From Mesorhizobium sp. WSM3626 (GTDB taxonomy: Bacteria > Pseudomonadota > Alphaproteobacteria > Rhizobiales > Rhizobiaceae): DNA of 64,000 nt. A program made the position numbers and the translations under genes. The notes under the pieces were generated by a model. It saw only the letters and a program-made list of their open reading frames with translations, ran no database searches and was not told the origin of the DNA. The DNA is taken from positions 109,754-173,753 of the forward strand of contig NZ_AZUY01000008.1 in NCBI RefSeq assembly GCF_000513935.1, read 5' to 3'. Shown piece by piece: positions 42,684 through 51,636 of the stretch. The stretch's first letter is position 1. Each line of letters begins with the position of its first letter.

Positions 42684-44328
42684 AGAGCGCCTCCTTGAAC
42701 GGCGCGGGACCGACACGGCGGTAGGCGTCGATGAATATTTCGTGTGGGTTGAGCCGAAGGCCGAGATAGGTATCGACGATCGTCTCGATGGCGTCGGTGA
42801 TCTCTTCCGACGAGAAGCCGCGGCCGATGATTTCGCCGACGGAGGTGTTCTCGTCGGCCGAACCGCCGAGCGTCACCTGATAAAGTTCGGAGCCCTTCTT
42901 CTCGACACCCAGGATGCCGATATGACCGACATGATGGTGGCCGCAGGCATTGATGCAGCCGGAGATCTTCAGCTTCAGCTCTCCGATCTCGCGCTGCCGC
43001 TCCAGCGAAGCAAAACGTTGCGAGATTTCCTGCGCGATCGGGATCGAGCGCGCGGTCGCCAGCGCGCAATAGTCAAGGCCCGGGCACGAGATGATGTCCG
43101 AGATCAGGTTGGAATTGGCCGTCGCCAGCCCGATGTCGACCAGCGCGTCATAGACTGTCTTGAGGTCGGCGCGCGCCACATGCGGCAGGATCAGGTTCTG
43201 CTCGTGGCTGACGCGAAGCTCGTCGAAAGCGTATTTTTCGGCGATGTCGGCGACTGCTTCCATTTGGCTGTCGGTCGCATCGCCCGGCACCTCGCCGATA
43301 CCCTTGAGTGTGATCGTCACCGCCGCGTAGTCGGGGTGGCGGTGCGTCACCACGTTCTGGTCGAGCCAGTCAGAGAAGCCCTTGGAATCCAGGCGCGCCA
43401 CCTTGACCGCCGTGTCGCCGTCCGGCCGCCCGGTCAGCGCCGGCGGGGCGAAATAGGCTTCGATGGCGCGAATGTCGGCCTCCGGCAGCTTCTGCTCCGC
43501 GTCCTTCAACTCCTGCCACTCGGCATCGACCTGGCGGGTGATTTCCTCGGCGCCGGTCTCGTGGACCAGGATCTTGATGCGCGCCTTGTACTTGTTGTCG
43601 CGGCGGCCATAGAGATTGTAAACGCGCAGGATCGCCGTGCAGTAGGACAGAAGGTCGGCTTCCGGCAGGAAGTCGCGGATCTTCCTCGCCACCATCGGCG
43701 TGCGACCCTGGCCGCCACCGACATAGACGGCGAAGCCGAGCTCGCCGGCGGCGTTCTTCTTCAGGTGCAGGCCGATGTCATGCGTCTGGATGGCGGCTCG
43801 GTCGCGCTCGGCTCCCGTCACGGCGATCTTGAACTTGCGCGGCAGGAACGAGAATTCCGGATGCACCGACGACCATTGCCGCAGGATTTCCGCATAGGGG
43901 CGCGGATCGGCGACCTCGTCGGCGGCCGCCCCGGCAAAATGGTCGGCGGTCACATTGCGGATGCAATTGCCGCTGGTCTGGATGGCGTGCATCTCCACGC
44001 TGGCCAGGTCCGCCAGGATCGCCGGAATGTCCGACAACGCCGGCCAGTTGAACTGGATATTCTGGCGCGTGGTGAAGTGACCATAGCCCTTGTCGTATTT
44101 GCGGGCGATGTGGCCGAGCATGCGCAGTTGCTTGCCGTTCAGTGTGCCATAGGGCACGGCGATGCGCAGCATATAAGCGTGCAGTTGCAGATAGACGCCG
44201 TTCATCAGCCGGAGTGGCCGGAACTGGTCCTCGGTGATCTCGCCGGACAGCCGGCGCTCAACCTGGTCGCTGAACTCGGCGACGCGGGCCTGGACAAAAT
44301 CGTGGTCGAACTCATCGTAACGGTACAT
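42658..44328 (-). CDS. cysI: sulfite reductase, ferredoxin-type siroheme hemoprotein
   Basis: 556 aa. Reduces sulfite to sulfide. ISCPGLDYCALATARSIPIA and LKISGCINACGHHHVGHIGI provide the four Cys that bind the siroheme-coupled 4Fe-4S cluster. TTRQNIQFNWPALSDIPAIL and QTSGNCIRNVTADHFAGAAA bind siroheme. Nitrite reductase is possible from sequence alone, but the cysG/cysH context favours sulfite. Confidence 0.93.
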   Translation of the reverse strand: MYRYDEFDHDFVQARVAEFSDQVERRLSGEITEDQFRPLRLMNGVYLQLHAYMLRIAVPYGTLNGKQLRMLGHIARKYDKGYGHFTTRQNIQFNWPALSDIPAILADLASVEMHAIQTSGNCIRNVTADHFAGAAADEVADPRPYAEILRQWSSVHPEFSFLPRKFKIAVTGAERDRAAIQTHDIGLHLKKNAAGELGFAVYVGGGQGRTPMVARKIRDFLPEADLLSYCTAILRVYNLYGRRDNKYKARIKILVHETGAEEITRQVDAEWQELKDAEQKLPEADIRAIEAYFAPPALTGRPDGDTAVKVARLDSKGFSDWLDQNVVTHRHPDYAAVTITLKGIGEVPGDATDSQMEAVADIAEKYAFDELRVSHEQNLILPHVARADLKTVYDALVDIGLATANSNLISDIISCPGLDYCALATARSIPIAQEISQRFASLERQREIGELKLKISGCINACGHHHVGHIGILGVEKKGSELYQVTLGGSADENTSVGEIIGRGFSSEEITDAIETIVDTYLGLRLNPHEIFIDAYRRVGPAPFKEALYAGEAKAA

Positions 44329-44363
44329 GCTTCGTCTTTCAGGGCGCGTCCGCCCGTGGCTGG

Positions 44364-44657
44364 TTAGGCTGCCCGCGCAGCCTGCTTGCCGAGATCGTTG
44401 CGGATGGTGGGACCGGCGGCGCGGATCTTCTCGCGCAGCCGCACCGGCTCGACAATGCCGTCGACGACTTCCGCGTCGATCAGATTGACGTCGACCACTT
44501 CATTGTCGGCGTGGGCCTTGGCGCCGATCGCCTCCAGCCGATCCTCTGCCGCTTTGTCCTGGGCAAGGTCTGCATGGTCCACCGTCTCGGCCCAGCCGCC
44601 ATGGGCGTACCAGACGGCAATGCCGTCGCCGAGGCGATTGGCGGTCAGTATCTTCAT
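44364..44657 (-). CDS. DUF2849 small protein
   Basis: 97 aa. MKILTANRLGDGIAVWYAHG and WAETVDHADLAQD are the DUF2849 hallmark, a family encoded beside cysI in alphaproteobacteria. Function unknown; possibly an electron-transfer or assembly partner of the reductase. It overlaps the cysG stop by four bases (ATGA). Confidence 0.88.
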   Translation of the reverse strand: MKILTANRLGDGIAVWYAHGGWAETVDHADLAQDKAAEDRLEAIGAKAHADNEVVDVNLIDAEVVDGIVEPVRLREKIRAAGPTIRNDLGKQAARAA

Positions 44658-46102
44658 GGCTGAACTCCCTCGGCGGCCGCTACGGGCGCACTCTCATGCC
44701 TGTGCGCCGCGAGCGGCTCGGACCGCTCGAAATTGGCGCCGGCGACAGCGTCGCCGATGATGGTCATGACCGGGCCCGACAGATCGGCGCGCGCCTCCAG
44801 CGACGGCAGGTCGGCAAGCGTGCCGTGGAAGCGTCGGCGATTGGTCAGGCTGGCATTCTCGACCACCGCGACCGCCGTGTCCGGCGACAGGCCGGCCTCG
44901 ATCAGCCGGCCGGCAACTTCCGCGGCGACCGAGCGGCCCATGTAGACGGCGACGGTAGCGCCGGAAATGGCGAGCTTGGCCCAGTCCGGCAACGAATTGC
45001 CCTTGAGGTCGTGGCCGGTGGTGAACACCATCGACGACGACACACCGCGTAGCGTCAGCGGCAGTTCGAAATCGGCGGCAGCGGCGAAGGCCGCGGTGAC
45101 GCCCGGAACCACCTCATAGGCGATGCCGGCATCGCGAAGTGCTGCCATCTCCTCGCCGGCGCGGCCGAACACCAGCGGATCGCCCGATTTCAGCCGCACG
45201 ACGCGCTTGCCCTCACGGCCAAGCTCCACCAGCAACGCATTGATTTCGGCTTGGCTCTTGGTATGGCAGCCCTTGCGCTTCCCGACCGGCAGGCGCTCGG
45301 CATCGCGGCGGCCCATGGCGACGACCGCCTCCGGCACCAGCGCGTCATGGACGATGACGTCGGCCTCCATCAGCAGGCGATGCGCCCGCAGGGTGAGGAG
45401 GTCCTCGGCGCCGGGACCGGCGCCCACCAGGGCGATGTGCCCGCAAACGGGCGCGTCGGACAACAGCAGATCGGTGGCGGCTTCGTGCGCCCGCGAAAAA
45501 TCGCCGGCCTCGACGGCGCGGGCCGGCGCTCCGCCGAAGAAGTCACTCCAGAAACGGCGGCGCATATTGCCCCGGGGTAATCTCTCGGCGGCATTGCGGA
45601 ACGACATTGCAAGCGCCGCCAGCGCGCCAAGCGACGGCGACAGCATGCGGTCGATGCGGCCGCGCAGCATCTGCGCCAGCACCGGACCTGCACCTTCGGT
45701 GCCGATGGCAATGGCGACCGGTGCGCGGTTGACCAGCGCCGGAGTGAAGAAATCGCAGAGATCCGGCCGGTCGACGGCATTGACGGGAATGCCCAGCCGG
45801 CGCGCGTCGGCGGCTACGCGACGATCGAGCGCTTCGTCGCCGCTGGCGGCAAATACCATCACGGCGCCTTCGAGCTGCGAGGCATCATACGCGGCGGTCG
45901 CATGCTTCGCGCCGGCTTCGGCGATGAAGGTCAACAGCTCCGGCTCGGCATCTCTGGCGATGATGTGCAGAACGGCACTCGACTGGGCAATCAGCCGCGC
46001 CTTGGCCAGAGCCTCCTCGCCGCCGCCGACTATGGCCACGGCTTCGCCCTCGACCCGCATGAAGACGGGAAAGGCGTTGAGCTTGGTGGTGGCTTGCGGC
46101 AT
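44654..46102 (-). CDS. cysG: siroheme synthase CysG
   Basis: 482 aa from the ATG at 46102; a longer start lacks coding character. N-terminal precorrin-2 dehydrogenase/ferrochelatase domain (GEAVAIVGGGEEALAKARLI, residues 15-35) and C-terminal uroporphyrinogen-III methyltransferase (GHIALVGAGPGAEDLLTLRA, VVRLKSGDPLVFGRAGEEMA). It makes siroheme for CysI. First gene of the operon cysG-DUF2849-cysI-cysH-DUF934. Confidence 0.96.
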   Translation of the reverse strand: MPQATTKLNAFPVFMRVEGEAVAIVGGGEEALAKARLIAQSSAVLHIIARDAEPELLTFIAEAGAKHATAAYDASQLEGAVMVFAASGDEALDRRVAADARRLGIPVNAVDRPDLCDFFTPALVNRAPVAIAIGTEGAGPVLAQMLRGRIDRMLSPSLGALAALAMSFRNAAERLPRGNMRRRFWSDFFGGAPARAVEAGDFSRAHEAATDLLLSDAPVCGHIALVGAGPGAEDLLTLRAHRLLMEADVIVHDALVPEAVVAMGRRDAERLPVGKRKGCHTKSQAEINALLVELGREGKRVVRLKSGDPLVFGRAGEEMAALRDAGIAYEVVPGVTAAFAAAADFELPLTLRGVSSSMVFTTGHDLKGNSLPDWAKLAISGATVAVYMGRSVAAEVAGRLIEAGLSPDTAVAVVENASLTNRRRFHGTLADLPSLEARADLSGPVMTIIGDAVAGANFERSEPLAAHRHESAPVAAAEGVQP

Positions 46103-46131
46103 GATAATAGCGATCCAGGACAGTTTCGCAG

Positions 46132-46151
46132 TTTTACGCCGAGGCGTAAAA
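46132..46151. promoter_or_regulatory. 9-2-9 palindrome in the cysG leader
   Basis: TTTTACGCC (46132-46140) and GGCGTAAAA (46143-46151) are perfect reverse complements separated by GA. It starts 30 bases upstream of the cysG ATG. It may be an operator for sulfur or iron control, or a leader hairpin. Confidence 0.5.
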
Positions 46152-46335
46152 AAGCAGAAGCAAAGCACTCGCGCATCCGGTGATGGCAGGCAATCGCTTT
46201 TTCGCAACCGCGAAGGGCAGGAGAAAAATATTCCACGCCCATGCCCATGGGCACGCCGGGTCGCCGAAATCGGCCCTGATTTCAGGCGCTTTTAGCTGCC
46301 GGCGACCTGTCTCGCAAAACAGTTTTTTTCTAATT

Positions 46336-46352
46336 TCTATCAATTTAGTAGA
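46336..46352. promoter_or_regulatory. AT-rich imperfect palindrome between cysG and host-attachment gene
   Basis: TCTATCAATTTAGTAGA matches its reverse complement at six of eight pairs and lies in the most AT-rich stretch of the 382-base divergent gap (46103-46484). On the minus strand the TTTAATCTACTAAATTG part could overlap a cysG promoter. A candidate repressor site; nothing else is visible in the gap except the palindrome at 46132. Confidence 0.35.
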
Positions 46353-46484
46353 TTAAAGCCGTCCGGTGGCGATTTCATGTTCAGCGCCCGGCCTGCACGG
46401 CTGTTCGGTCCGCCGCGTGGGTTGGAACGTTGACGGGCTGAAACGCGTTCCCGGTATAGCCACAACTCAACAAGGAGCGTCCTC

Positions 46485-46934
46485 ATGAACACGATCAAAC
46501 TGAAGCATGGCATTTGGGTTCTGGTGGCAGACGGTGAAAAGGCGCTCCTGCTCAAGAACGTCGGCGACACCAAGTTTCCCAACCTTGAAGTCGTTCATCT
46601 GATGGAACAGGAAAACCCGCCCACACGCGAACAGGGAAGCGACAGCCCCGGCCGGTACAATGACGGCCCATCCGTGCACCGCAGCGCGGTCGAGGAGACC
46701 GACTGGCACCGTATCGGCAAGGAACGCTTCGCCGAGGAGATTGCCGCCCGGCTCTACAAGCTTGCCCATGACGGCGAGTTCGACAGCATCGTGCTTGTCG
46801 CCCCACCAGTGGTGCTCGGCGCCATGCGCAAGAAGCTGCATAAGGAGGTTGGTGACAAGGTGACGGCCGAAATCCCGAAGACCATGACCAACCACGGCAT
46901 CCCCGAGATCGAGGCCCTGTTGCAGGCAGCCTGA
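46485..46934 (+). CDS. host attachment family protein
   Basis: 149 aa, with AAGGAG upstream. LKHGIWVLVADGEKALLLKN at the N-terminus, RSAVEETDWHRIGKERFAEE in the middle, and FDSIVLVAPPVVLGAMRKKL and EIPKTMTNHGIPEIEALLQA at the end. This matches the family annotated as required for attachment to host cells in Agrobacterium; it is related to the release-factor-like baeRF fold and has no signal sequence. Its actual function is uncertain. Confidence 0.85.
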   Translation: MNTIKLKHGIWVLVADGEKALLLKNVGDTKFPNLEVVHLMEQENPPTREQGSDSPGRYNDGPSVHRSAVEETDWHRIGKERFAEEIAARLYKLAHDGEFDSIVLVAPPVVLGAMRKKLHKEVGDKVTAEIPKTMTNHGIPEIEALLQAA

Positions 46935-47140
46935 TCGCCGGCAACAAGGCGAATGCCATCGCGAGCTCAAACAGATCGGCGGCATCACGGCCGCCGGTCC
47001 GGCATTTTGTCGCCGCGCCGTCGCTTTTCGCACCTTGCGGGTTGCATCACCGTTGCCCCTTCCACCATATTGCGAAACAGGCGACGGCTCTCGGGCGCCG
47101 CATATCCGACATCGCTAGCTTGAAAGGCGCTCCATAGACA

Positions 47141-48925
47141 ATGCCGCATGACACGCCCCTTATCGCCACCATCGTCGCCGGTCTGGGGCTGGCTTTTGTC
47201 TTCGGCGCTCTCGCCAATCGCTTCCGTATTCCCCCATTGGTCGGCTATCTCGTAGCCGGCGTTCTGGTCGGTCCGAACACGCCCGGTTTCGTCGCCGATG
47301 CAGGGCTTGCCAACGAATTGGCCGAAATCGGCGTCATTCTCCTGATGTTCGGTGTCGGCCTGCATTTCTCGCTCAAGGACCTTCTGTCGGTGCGCGCTAT
47401 AGCCGTGCCTGGCGCCATCGTTCAGATTGGCTTTGCCACCGCGCTCGGCGCCGGGCTGTCCTGGATGCTCGGCTGGTCGATGGGCGCGGGCGTGGTGTTC
47501 GGCCTGGCGCTGTCGGTCGCCTCGACCGTTGTGCTGCTGCGCGCGCTTCAGGAACGCCGCCTGATCGAGACCGAGCGCGGCCGCATCGCCGTCGGCTGGC
47601 TGATCGTCGAGGACCTGGCCATGGTGCTGGCGCTGGTGTTGCTGCCGGCGCTTGCCGGTGTACTCGGCGGCCAGGAACACGCCAATGCCCATTCAGGCGA
47701 CCTGCTGTCGCTGCCGGCCAGCTACGGCATATGGGGTGTCGTGGGCATCACGCTGGCCAAGGTCGCCGCCTTCGTGGTGCTCATGCTGGTGGTCGGCCGA
47801 CGGGTCATTCCCTGGATCCTGCACTACGTTGCCCATACTGGGTCGCGCGAACTGTTCCGTCTCTCGGTGCTCGCCATTGCGCTCGGCGTCGCCTTCGGCG
47901 CGGCAAAACTGTTCGGCGTCTCGCTGGCGCTGGGCGCGTTCTTCGCCGGCATGATCATGAGGGAATCCGAGCTCAGCCACCGCGCGGCCGAAGAATCGCT
48001 GCCGCTGCGCGATGCCTTCTCGGTGCTGTTCTTCGTCTCCGTCGGCATGCTGTTCGATCCGTTCAGCCTGATCAGCAACGGCCTGCCGATCCTGGCGACG
48101 CTGGCCATCATTGTCATCGGCAAGTCGCTGGCGGCGTTCGTGATCGTCGTAGCCTTCGGCTATCCCCTGGCCACGGCCTTGATGATTTCGGCCAGCCTTG
48201 CCCAGATCGGCGAGTTCTCCTTCATCCTGGCCGAACTCGGCGTCGGGCTGAAACTTCTGCCCGAGCAAGGCCGCGATCTGATCCTGGCCGGCGCCATCCT
48301 GTCGATCGTGCTCAACCCGTTGATGTTTCTGGTTATCGACTGGATGAAGCCGTGGCTGGAGGCCCGCGCCATCAGGACGGCGCCACCAGCGGGCACCAAG
48401 CCGGTCGGCCCGGCGACGGAACCGGGCCAGGTGGCCTCGGTCGCCGGGACGTCGAGCAAGGAAGACGGCCCGCCGCCGACGACGACGCTTGCCGGTCATG
48501 CCATCCTGATCGGCTATGGCCAGGTCGGTGGCCTCGTCGGTGCCGCGCTGAAGGAAGCGGCACAGCCTTTCCTCGTCATCGAGGATGCCGATAAGACGCT
48601 GGCGAGGCTGAAAGCAGACGGCATCGAAACCATCGCCGGTAATGCCGCCAATGCCGAAGTGTTCGCCGCGGCCAATCCTGAAGGCGCAAAGCGGCTGATC
48701 CTTGCCATCCCCAACGCCTTCGAGGCCGGCCAGATCATGCTGCGGGCACGCGCCGCCAATCCCAACATCAATGTCATCGCCCGCGCCCATTCCGACGCCG
48801 AGGTCGAGCATCTGAAGGGACTCGGCGCCGATACCGTGATCATGGGCGAACGCGAGATCGCGCGCGGCATTGTCGAAGAGGTGCTTGGCCACGAGCCGCG
48901 GGTTTCTGAACCGTCCGCTGCCTGA
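47141..48925 (+). CDS. CPA2 cation/proton antiporter with TrkA-N domain (YbaL/KefB type)
   Basis: 594 aa. About twelve membrane helices (residues 1-410), starting with PLIATIVAGLGLAFVFGALA and RIPPLVGYLVAGVLVGPNTP. LALGAFFAGMIMRESELSHR is the conserved CPA2 motif. A Pro/Thr linker leads to a regulatory nucleotide-binding domain (about 455-575, HAILIGYGQVGGLVGAALKE). It exchanges potassium or sodium for protons. The domain order and length fit YbaL better than KefB/C. Confidence 0.92.
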   Translation: MPHDTPLIATIVAGLGLAFVFGALANRFRIPPLVGYLVAGVLVGPNTPGFVADAGLANELAEIGVILLMFGVGLHFSLKDLLSVRAIAVPGAIVQIGFATALGAGLSWMLGWSMGAGVVFGLALSVASTVVLLRALQERRLIETERGRIAVGWLIVEDLAMVLALVLLPALAGVLGGQEHANAHSGDLLSLPASYGIWGVVGITLAKVAAFVVLMLVVGRRVIPWILHYVAHTGSRELFRLSVLAIALGVAFGAAKLFGVSLALGAFFAGMIMRESELSHRAAEESLPLRDAFSVLFFVSVGMLFDPFSLISNGLPILATLAIIVIGKSLAAFVIVVAFGYPLATALMISASLAQIGEFSFILAELGVGLKLLPEQGRDLILAGAILSIVLNPLMFLVIDWMKPWLEARAIRTAPPAGTKPVGPATEPGQVASVAGTSSKEDGPPPTTTLAGHAILIGYGQVGGLVGAALKEAAQPFLVIEDADKTLARLKADGIETIAGNAANAEVFAAANPEGAKRLILAIPNAFEAGQIMLRARAANPNINVIARAHSDAEVEHLKGLGADTVIMGEREIARGIVEEVLGHEPRVSEPSAA

Positions 48926-48952
48926 GTCGACGCTACCCACAGGCGCGTTCAA

Positions 48953-49762
48953 TCATGCCACGAATGCCGAGCCGCCATTTTGCGCGACACCGCCGAGATA
49001 TTTTGCTGGGGGCTTGCCAAGCGCCTTCTTGAACATGGTGATGAAGGCGGTAACCGAGCTATAGCCGAGGTCGCCCGAGACTTGCTGCACGCTGGCACCT
49101 GACGCCAGCTCCCGAATGGCGACGATCAGGTGCAATTGCTGGCGCCAGCGCCCGAAGCTCAAGCCAGTCTCCTTGACGACGAGACGCGCCAGACTGCTTT
49201 CGCTGAGCGCGACGCGGTTGGCCCATTGTGCCAACGTACTGCGATCGGCAGGGTCTTGCGCCAGCGCCTCGGCGATCCGCCTCAAGCGCGGCTCGGATGA
49301 AATCGGCAGATGCAGCTGCTGGACAGGCATGCGCGGTAGTTCTGCAAGCAGGGTCCTGGTCAGGAGCTCATCCCTTGCCTGGTCGTCCTGCACGCTGTCG
49401 GACAGCTCGACGATCAATTCGCGCAGCAGCGGCGAGATCGAAAGCGTGCAGCACCGGTCCGGCAATTCGGCGGCTCCCGGCTCGATATAGACGAAGAAGA
49501 TCCGCGCGTTGGCAGTCACGATGTTGCTGTGCTCCATGCCAGCCGAGATCCATACGCCGCAATGCGGCGGCACCATCCAAAGGCCGCTCGGAACGCGGCA
49601 TGTGACGCCGCCTCCGAGCGCAAAGACGAGCTGGCCTTTGCGGTGCCAATGGGCGGGCACCTCCGCTCTGGTCTCGGTGACGTCGACACGCACGGCGATG
49701 GCTGGCGCCAGCACGTCATCGACATCGAAATTGACCCATGGGTAGCGAAGAGGCTGTCTCAT
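48953..49762 (-). CDS. AraC family regulator with N-terminal cupin
   Basis: 269 aa. The N-terminal cupin (RAEVPAHWHRKGQLVFALGG, VPPHCGVWISAGMEHS) is followed by two HTH motifs (LAQWANRVALSESSLARLVV, VQQVSGDLGYSSVTAFITMF) and GKPPAKYLGG. Divergent from the oxidoreductase at 49858, with 95 bp between them, so it probably controls that gene. Confidence 0.92.
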   Translation of the reverse strand: MRQPLRYPWVNFDVDDVLAPAIAVRVDVTETRAEVPAHWHRKGQLVFALGGGVTCRVPSGLWMVPPHCGVWISAGMEHSNIVTANARIFFVYIEPGAAELPDRCCTLSISPLLRELIVELSDSVQDDQARDELLTRTLLAELPRMPVQQLHLPISSEPRLRRIAEALAQDPADRSTLAQWANRVALSESSLARLVVKETGLSFGRWRQQLHLIVAIRELASGASVQQVSGDLGYSSVTAFITMFKKALGKPPAKYLGGVAQNGGSAFVA

Positions 49763-49773
49763 GATTGACTGCT

Positions 49774-49802
49774 TTTAGCGATTAAATGCCATGATAGCTA
49801 AA
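49774..49802. promoter_or_regulatory. inverted repeat in the AraC/oxidoreductase divergent promoter
   Basis: TTTAGC (49774-49779) and GCTAAA (49797-49802) are 17 bases apart in the 95-base gap between the regulator and its likely target. Confidence 0.3.
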
Positions 49803-49857
49803 TTCCTCAAGCAGGGAAGTCGATAAGTTCCGGCCTCCAGCAAGAAGGTACGCACCC

Positions 49858-50778
49858 ATGCTCGCCTTAGTCATATCTTCCGACAGCGCCACGGGATTGA
49901 GGTTAGCCGAGGTCGAAGAACCTCGGCCCCTCGCGGACGAGGCGCTCGTCTCGGTCCACGCAACCTCGTTGAACCGGGGTGAACTGCGCTTGCTCACCAT
50001 CCGTCCGAACGGCTGGACACCCGGCCAGGACATCGTCGGAATTGTCGAACGCGCGGCCGCCGATGGCTCCGGGCCGATCACGGGCACCAGGGTCGCGGCT
50101 TTGGTCGACCAGGCCGGCTGGGCTGAACGGGTCGCCGTTTCAACAGACCGTCTCGCCGTCCTGCCGGATGAGGTCAGCTTCGCCTCGGCAGCCACGCTGC
50201 CGGTCGCCGGCACGACGGCGCTCAGGACTTTGCGCCACGGCGGTGACCTGGCCGGCCTAAAGGTCCTGATCACCGGTGCAAGCGGCGCCGTCGGTCGCTT
50301 CCAGATCCAGATCGCCCGCGAGCAGGGTGCGTCGGTGACCGCCATCGCCGCCGCCAGGCACCACGAGGATTTGCGTGAACTCGGAGCCGAGCAGATCGTG
50401 GAGTCGATCGAGCAGGCCGAGGGGCCGTTTTCGCTGATCACCGAGTCGGTCGGCGGCGAAAGCCTCGCACGCGCGATCGAACGCATCGCCCCTGGCGGCA
50501 CAATCGTCATGTTCGGCTCGAGCAGCGGTGAACTCACGCCGGTGGGGTTCCGTCAGTTCGTTCCGGGTCACGAAGGGGCGAGGCTCCAGACGTTCGCCTA
50601 CTACACGTCCGGTTCAGCCATCGGCGCCGACATCGCCGCGCTGCTCGCCCTGGTCGCAGCTGGTCGGCTGGACACCCGCATTGCCTTGACCGTGCCATGG
50701 ACGAACATCGGCCAAGCCCTGGACGCACTGCGACAGCGCAGCTTCAGCGGCAAGGCTGTCGTCACCATAGGCGGATGA
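49858..50778 (+). CDS. zinc-binding-dehydrogenase-like quinone oxidoreductase
   Basis: 306 aa. An MDR fold without structural zinc: TSLNRGELRLLTIRPNGWTP, GQDIVGIVERAAADGSGPIT, PVAGTTALRTLRHGGDLAGL and LITGASGAVGRFQIQIAREQ (NADPH loop). It likely reduces a quinone or enone. The AraC gene on the opposite strand shares its promoter region. Confidence 0.9.
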   Translation: MLALVISSDSATGLRLAEVEEPRPLADEALVSVHATSLNRGELRLLTIRPNGWTPGQDIVGIVERAAADGSGPITGTRVAALVDQAGWAERVAVSTDRLAVLPDEVSFASAATLPVAGTTALRTLRHGGDLAGLKVLITGASGAVGRFQIQIAREQGASVTAIAAARHHEDLRELGAEQIVESIEQAEGPFSLITESVGGESLARAIERIAPGGTIVMFGSSSGELTPVGFRQFVPGHEGARLQTFAYYTSGSAIGADIAALLALVAAGRLDTRIALTVPWTNIGQALDALRQRSFSGKAVVTIGG

Positions 50779-50805
50779 GCCGGCCTTAGCCCGAAGTCGA
50801 CCAGT

Positions 50806-51558
50806 TCATACGTGCTGGCCGCCATTGATGTGGATTTCCGAGCCGGTCACATAGGACGCCTGCCCGGAGCACAGGAAAAAAATGATGTCGGCGACCTCCG
50901 CCGTGGTGCCCAGGCGCCGAAGCGGAATGGTCTCGACGATCTTTTCCGTGCCCGGCGACAGGATCGCGGTGTCGATCTCGCCCGGCGCGATGGCGTTGAC
51001 ACGGATGCCGTGCGGGCCGAAATCATGCGCCATCTCGCGCGTCAGCGAGCCGAGCGCCGCCTTCGACGTCGCATAGGCGGTGCCGGCGAAGGGATGCACG
51101 CGGGTGCCGGCGATCGACGTCACATTGACGATCGAGCCTCTGGCAGCCGCCAATTCCTTGAACAGGCCGCGCCCCAGCATGATAGGCGCGAAGAAATTGA
51201 CCTGGAACACGTCGCGCCAGACATGCATCGGCGTGTCGATCGAGTCCATCCGGCTGTTGCCATCCTTGAGCTTGGGCGAAATGCCGGCATTGTTGACCAG
51301 CGCGTGCAACTGCCCGCCATGCGCTTCGAGCCGATGACGGATCTCGGATACCGCAATACCGACATCTTCCTGATCGGCGAGGTCGACCTTGATGTGGTCC
51401 TCTGGACCGGCCGGCCACGGGCAGTCCTCGGCAAAGGCCTGGCGCGAGCAGGTGATGACGCGCCAGCCCTCGCGCGAAAAGCGCTTCACCGTGGCATGGC
51501 CGATACCGCGGCTGGCGCCGGTCAGCACGATGGTTTTTCTGGTGTCTGTCTCGGTCAT
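50806..51558 (-). CDS. short-chain dehydrogenase/reductase
   Basis: 250 aa. NAD(P)-binding TGASRGIGHATVKRFSREGW, NNAGISPKLKD, catalytic Ser in VNVTSIAGTRVHPFAGTAYA and the YATSK motif (Tyr/Lys). HFGPHGIRVNAIAPGEIDTA-type AHDFGPHGIRVNAIAPGEID follows. Substrate unknown. It converges with the preceding oxidoreductase gene. Confidence 0.92.
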   Translation of the reverse strand: MTETDTRKTIVLTGASRGIGHATVKRFSREGWRVITCSRQAFAEDCPWPAGPEDHIKVDLADQEDVGIAVSEIRHRLEAHGGQLHALVNNAGISPKLKDGNSRMDSIDTPMHVWRDVFQVNFFAPIMLGRGLFKELAAARGSIVNVTSIAGTRVHPFAGTAYATSKAALGSLTREMAHDFGPHGIRVNAIAPGEIDTAILSPGTEKIVETIPLRRLGTTAEVADIIFFLCSGQASYVTGSEIHINGGQHV

Positions 51559-51636
51559 GTCGCGGTCTCCAGCCAGGACATGTAGCCGAACGCCGCCGGG
51601 GTGGCGAGAGGCGGATTGACGCCGCTAGCCGGCTGC

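Noticed and set aside
42622-44367. 581-codon open frame opposite cysI
   Set aside because: Antisense shadow of the sulfite reductase gene; motifs are all on the minus strand.
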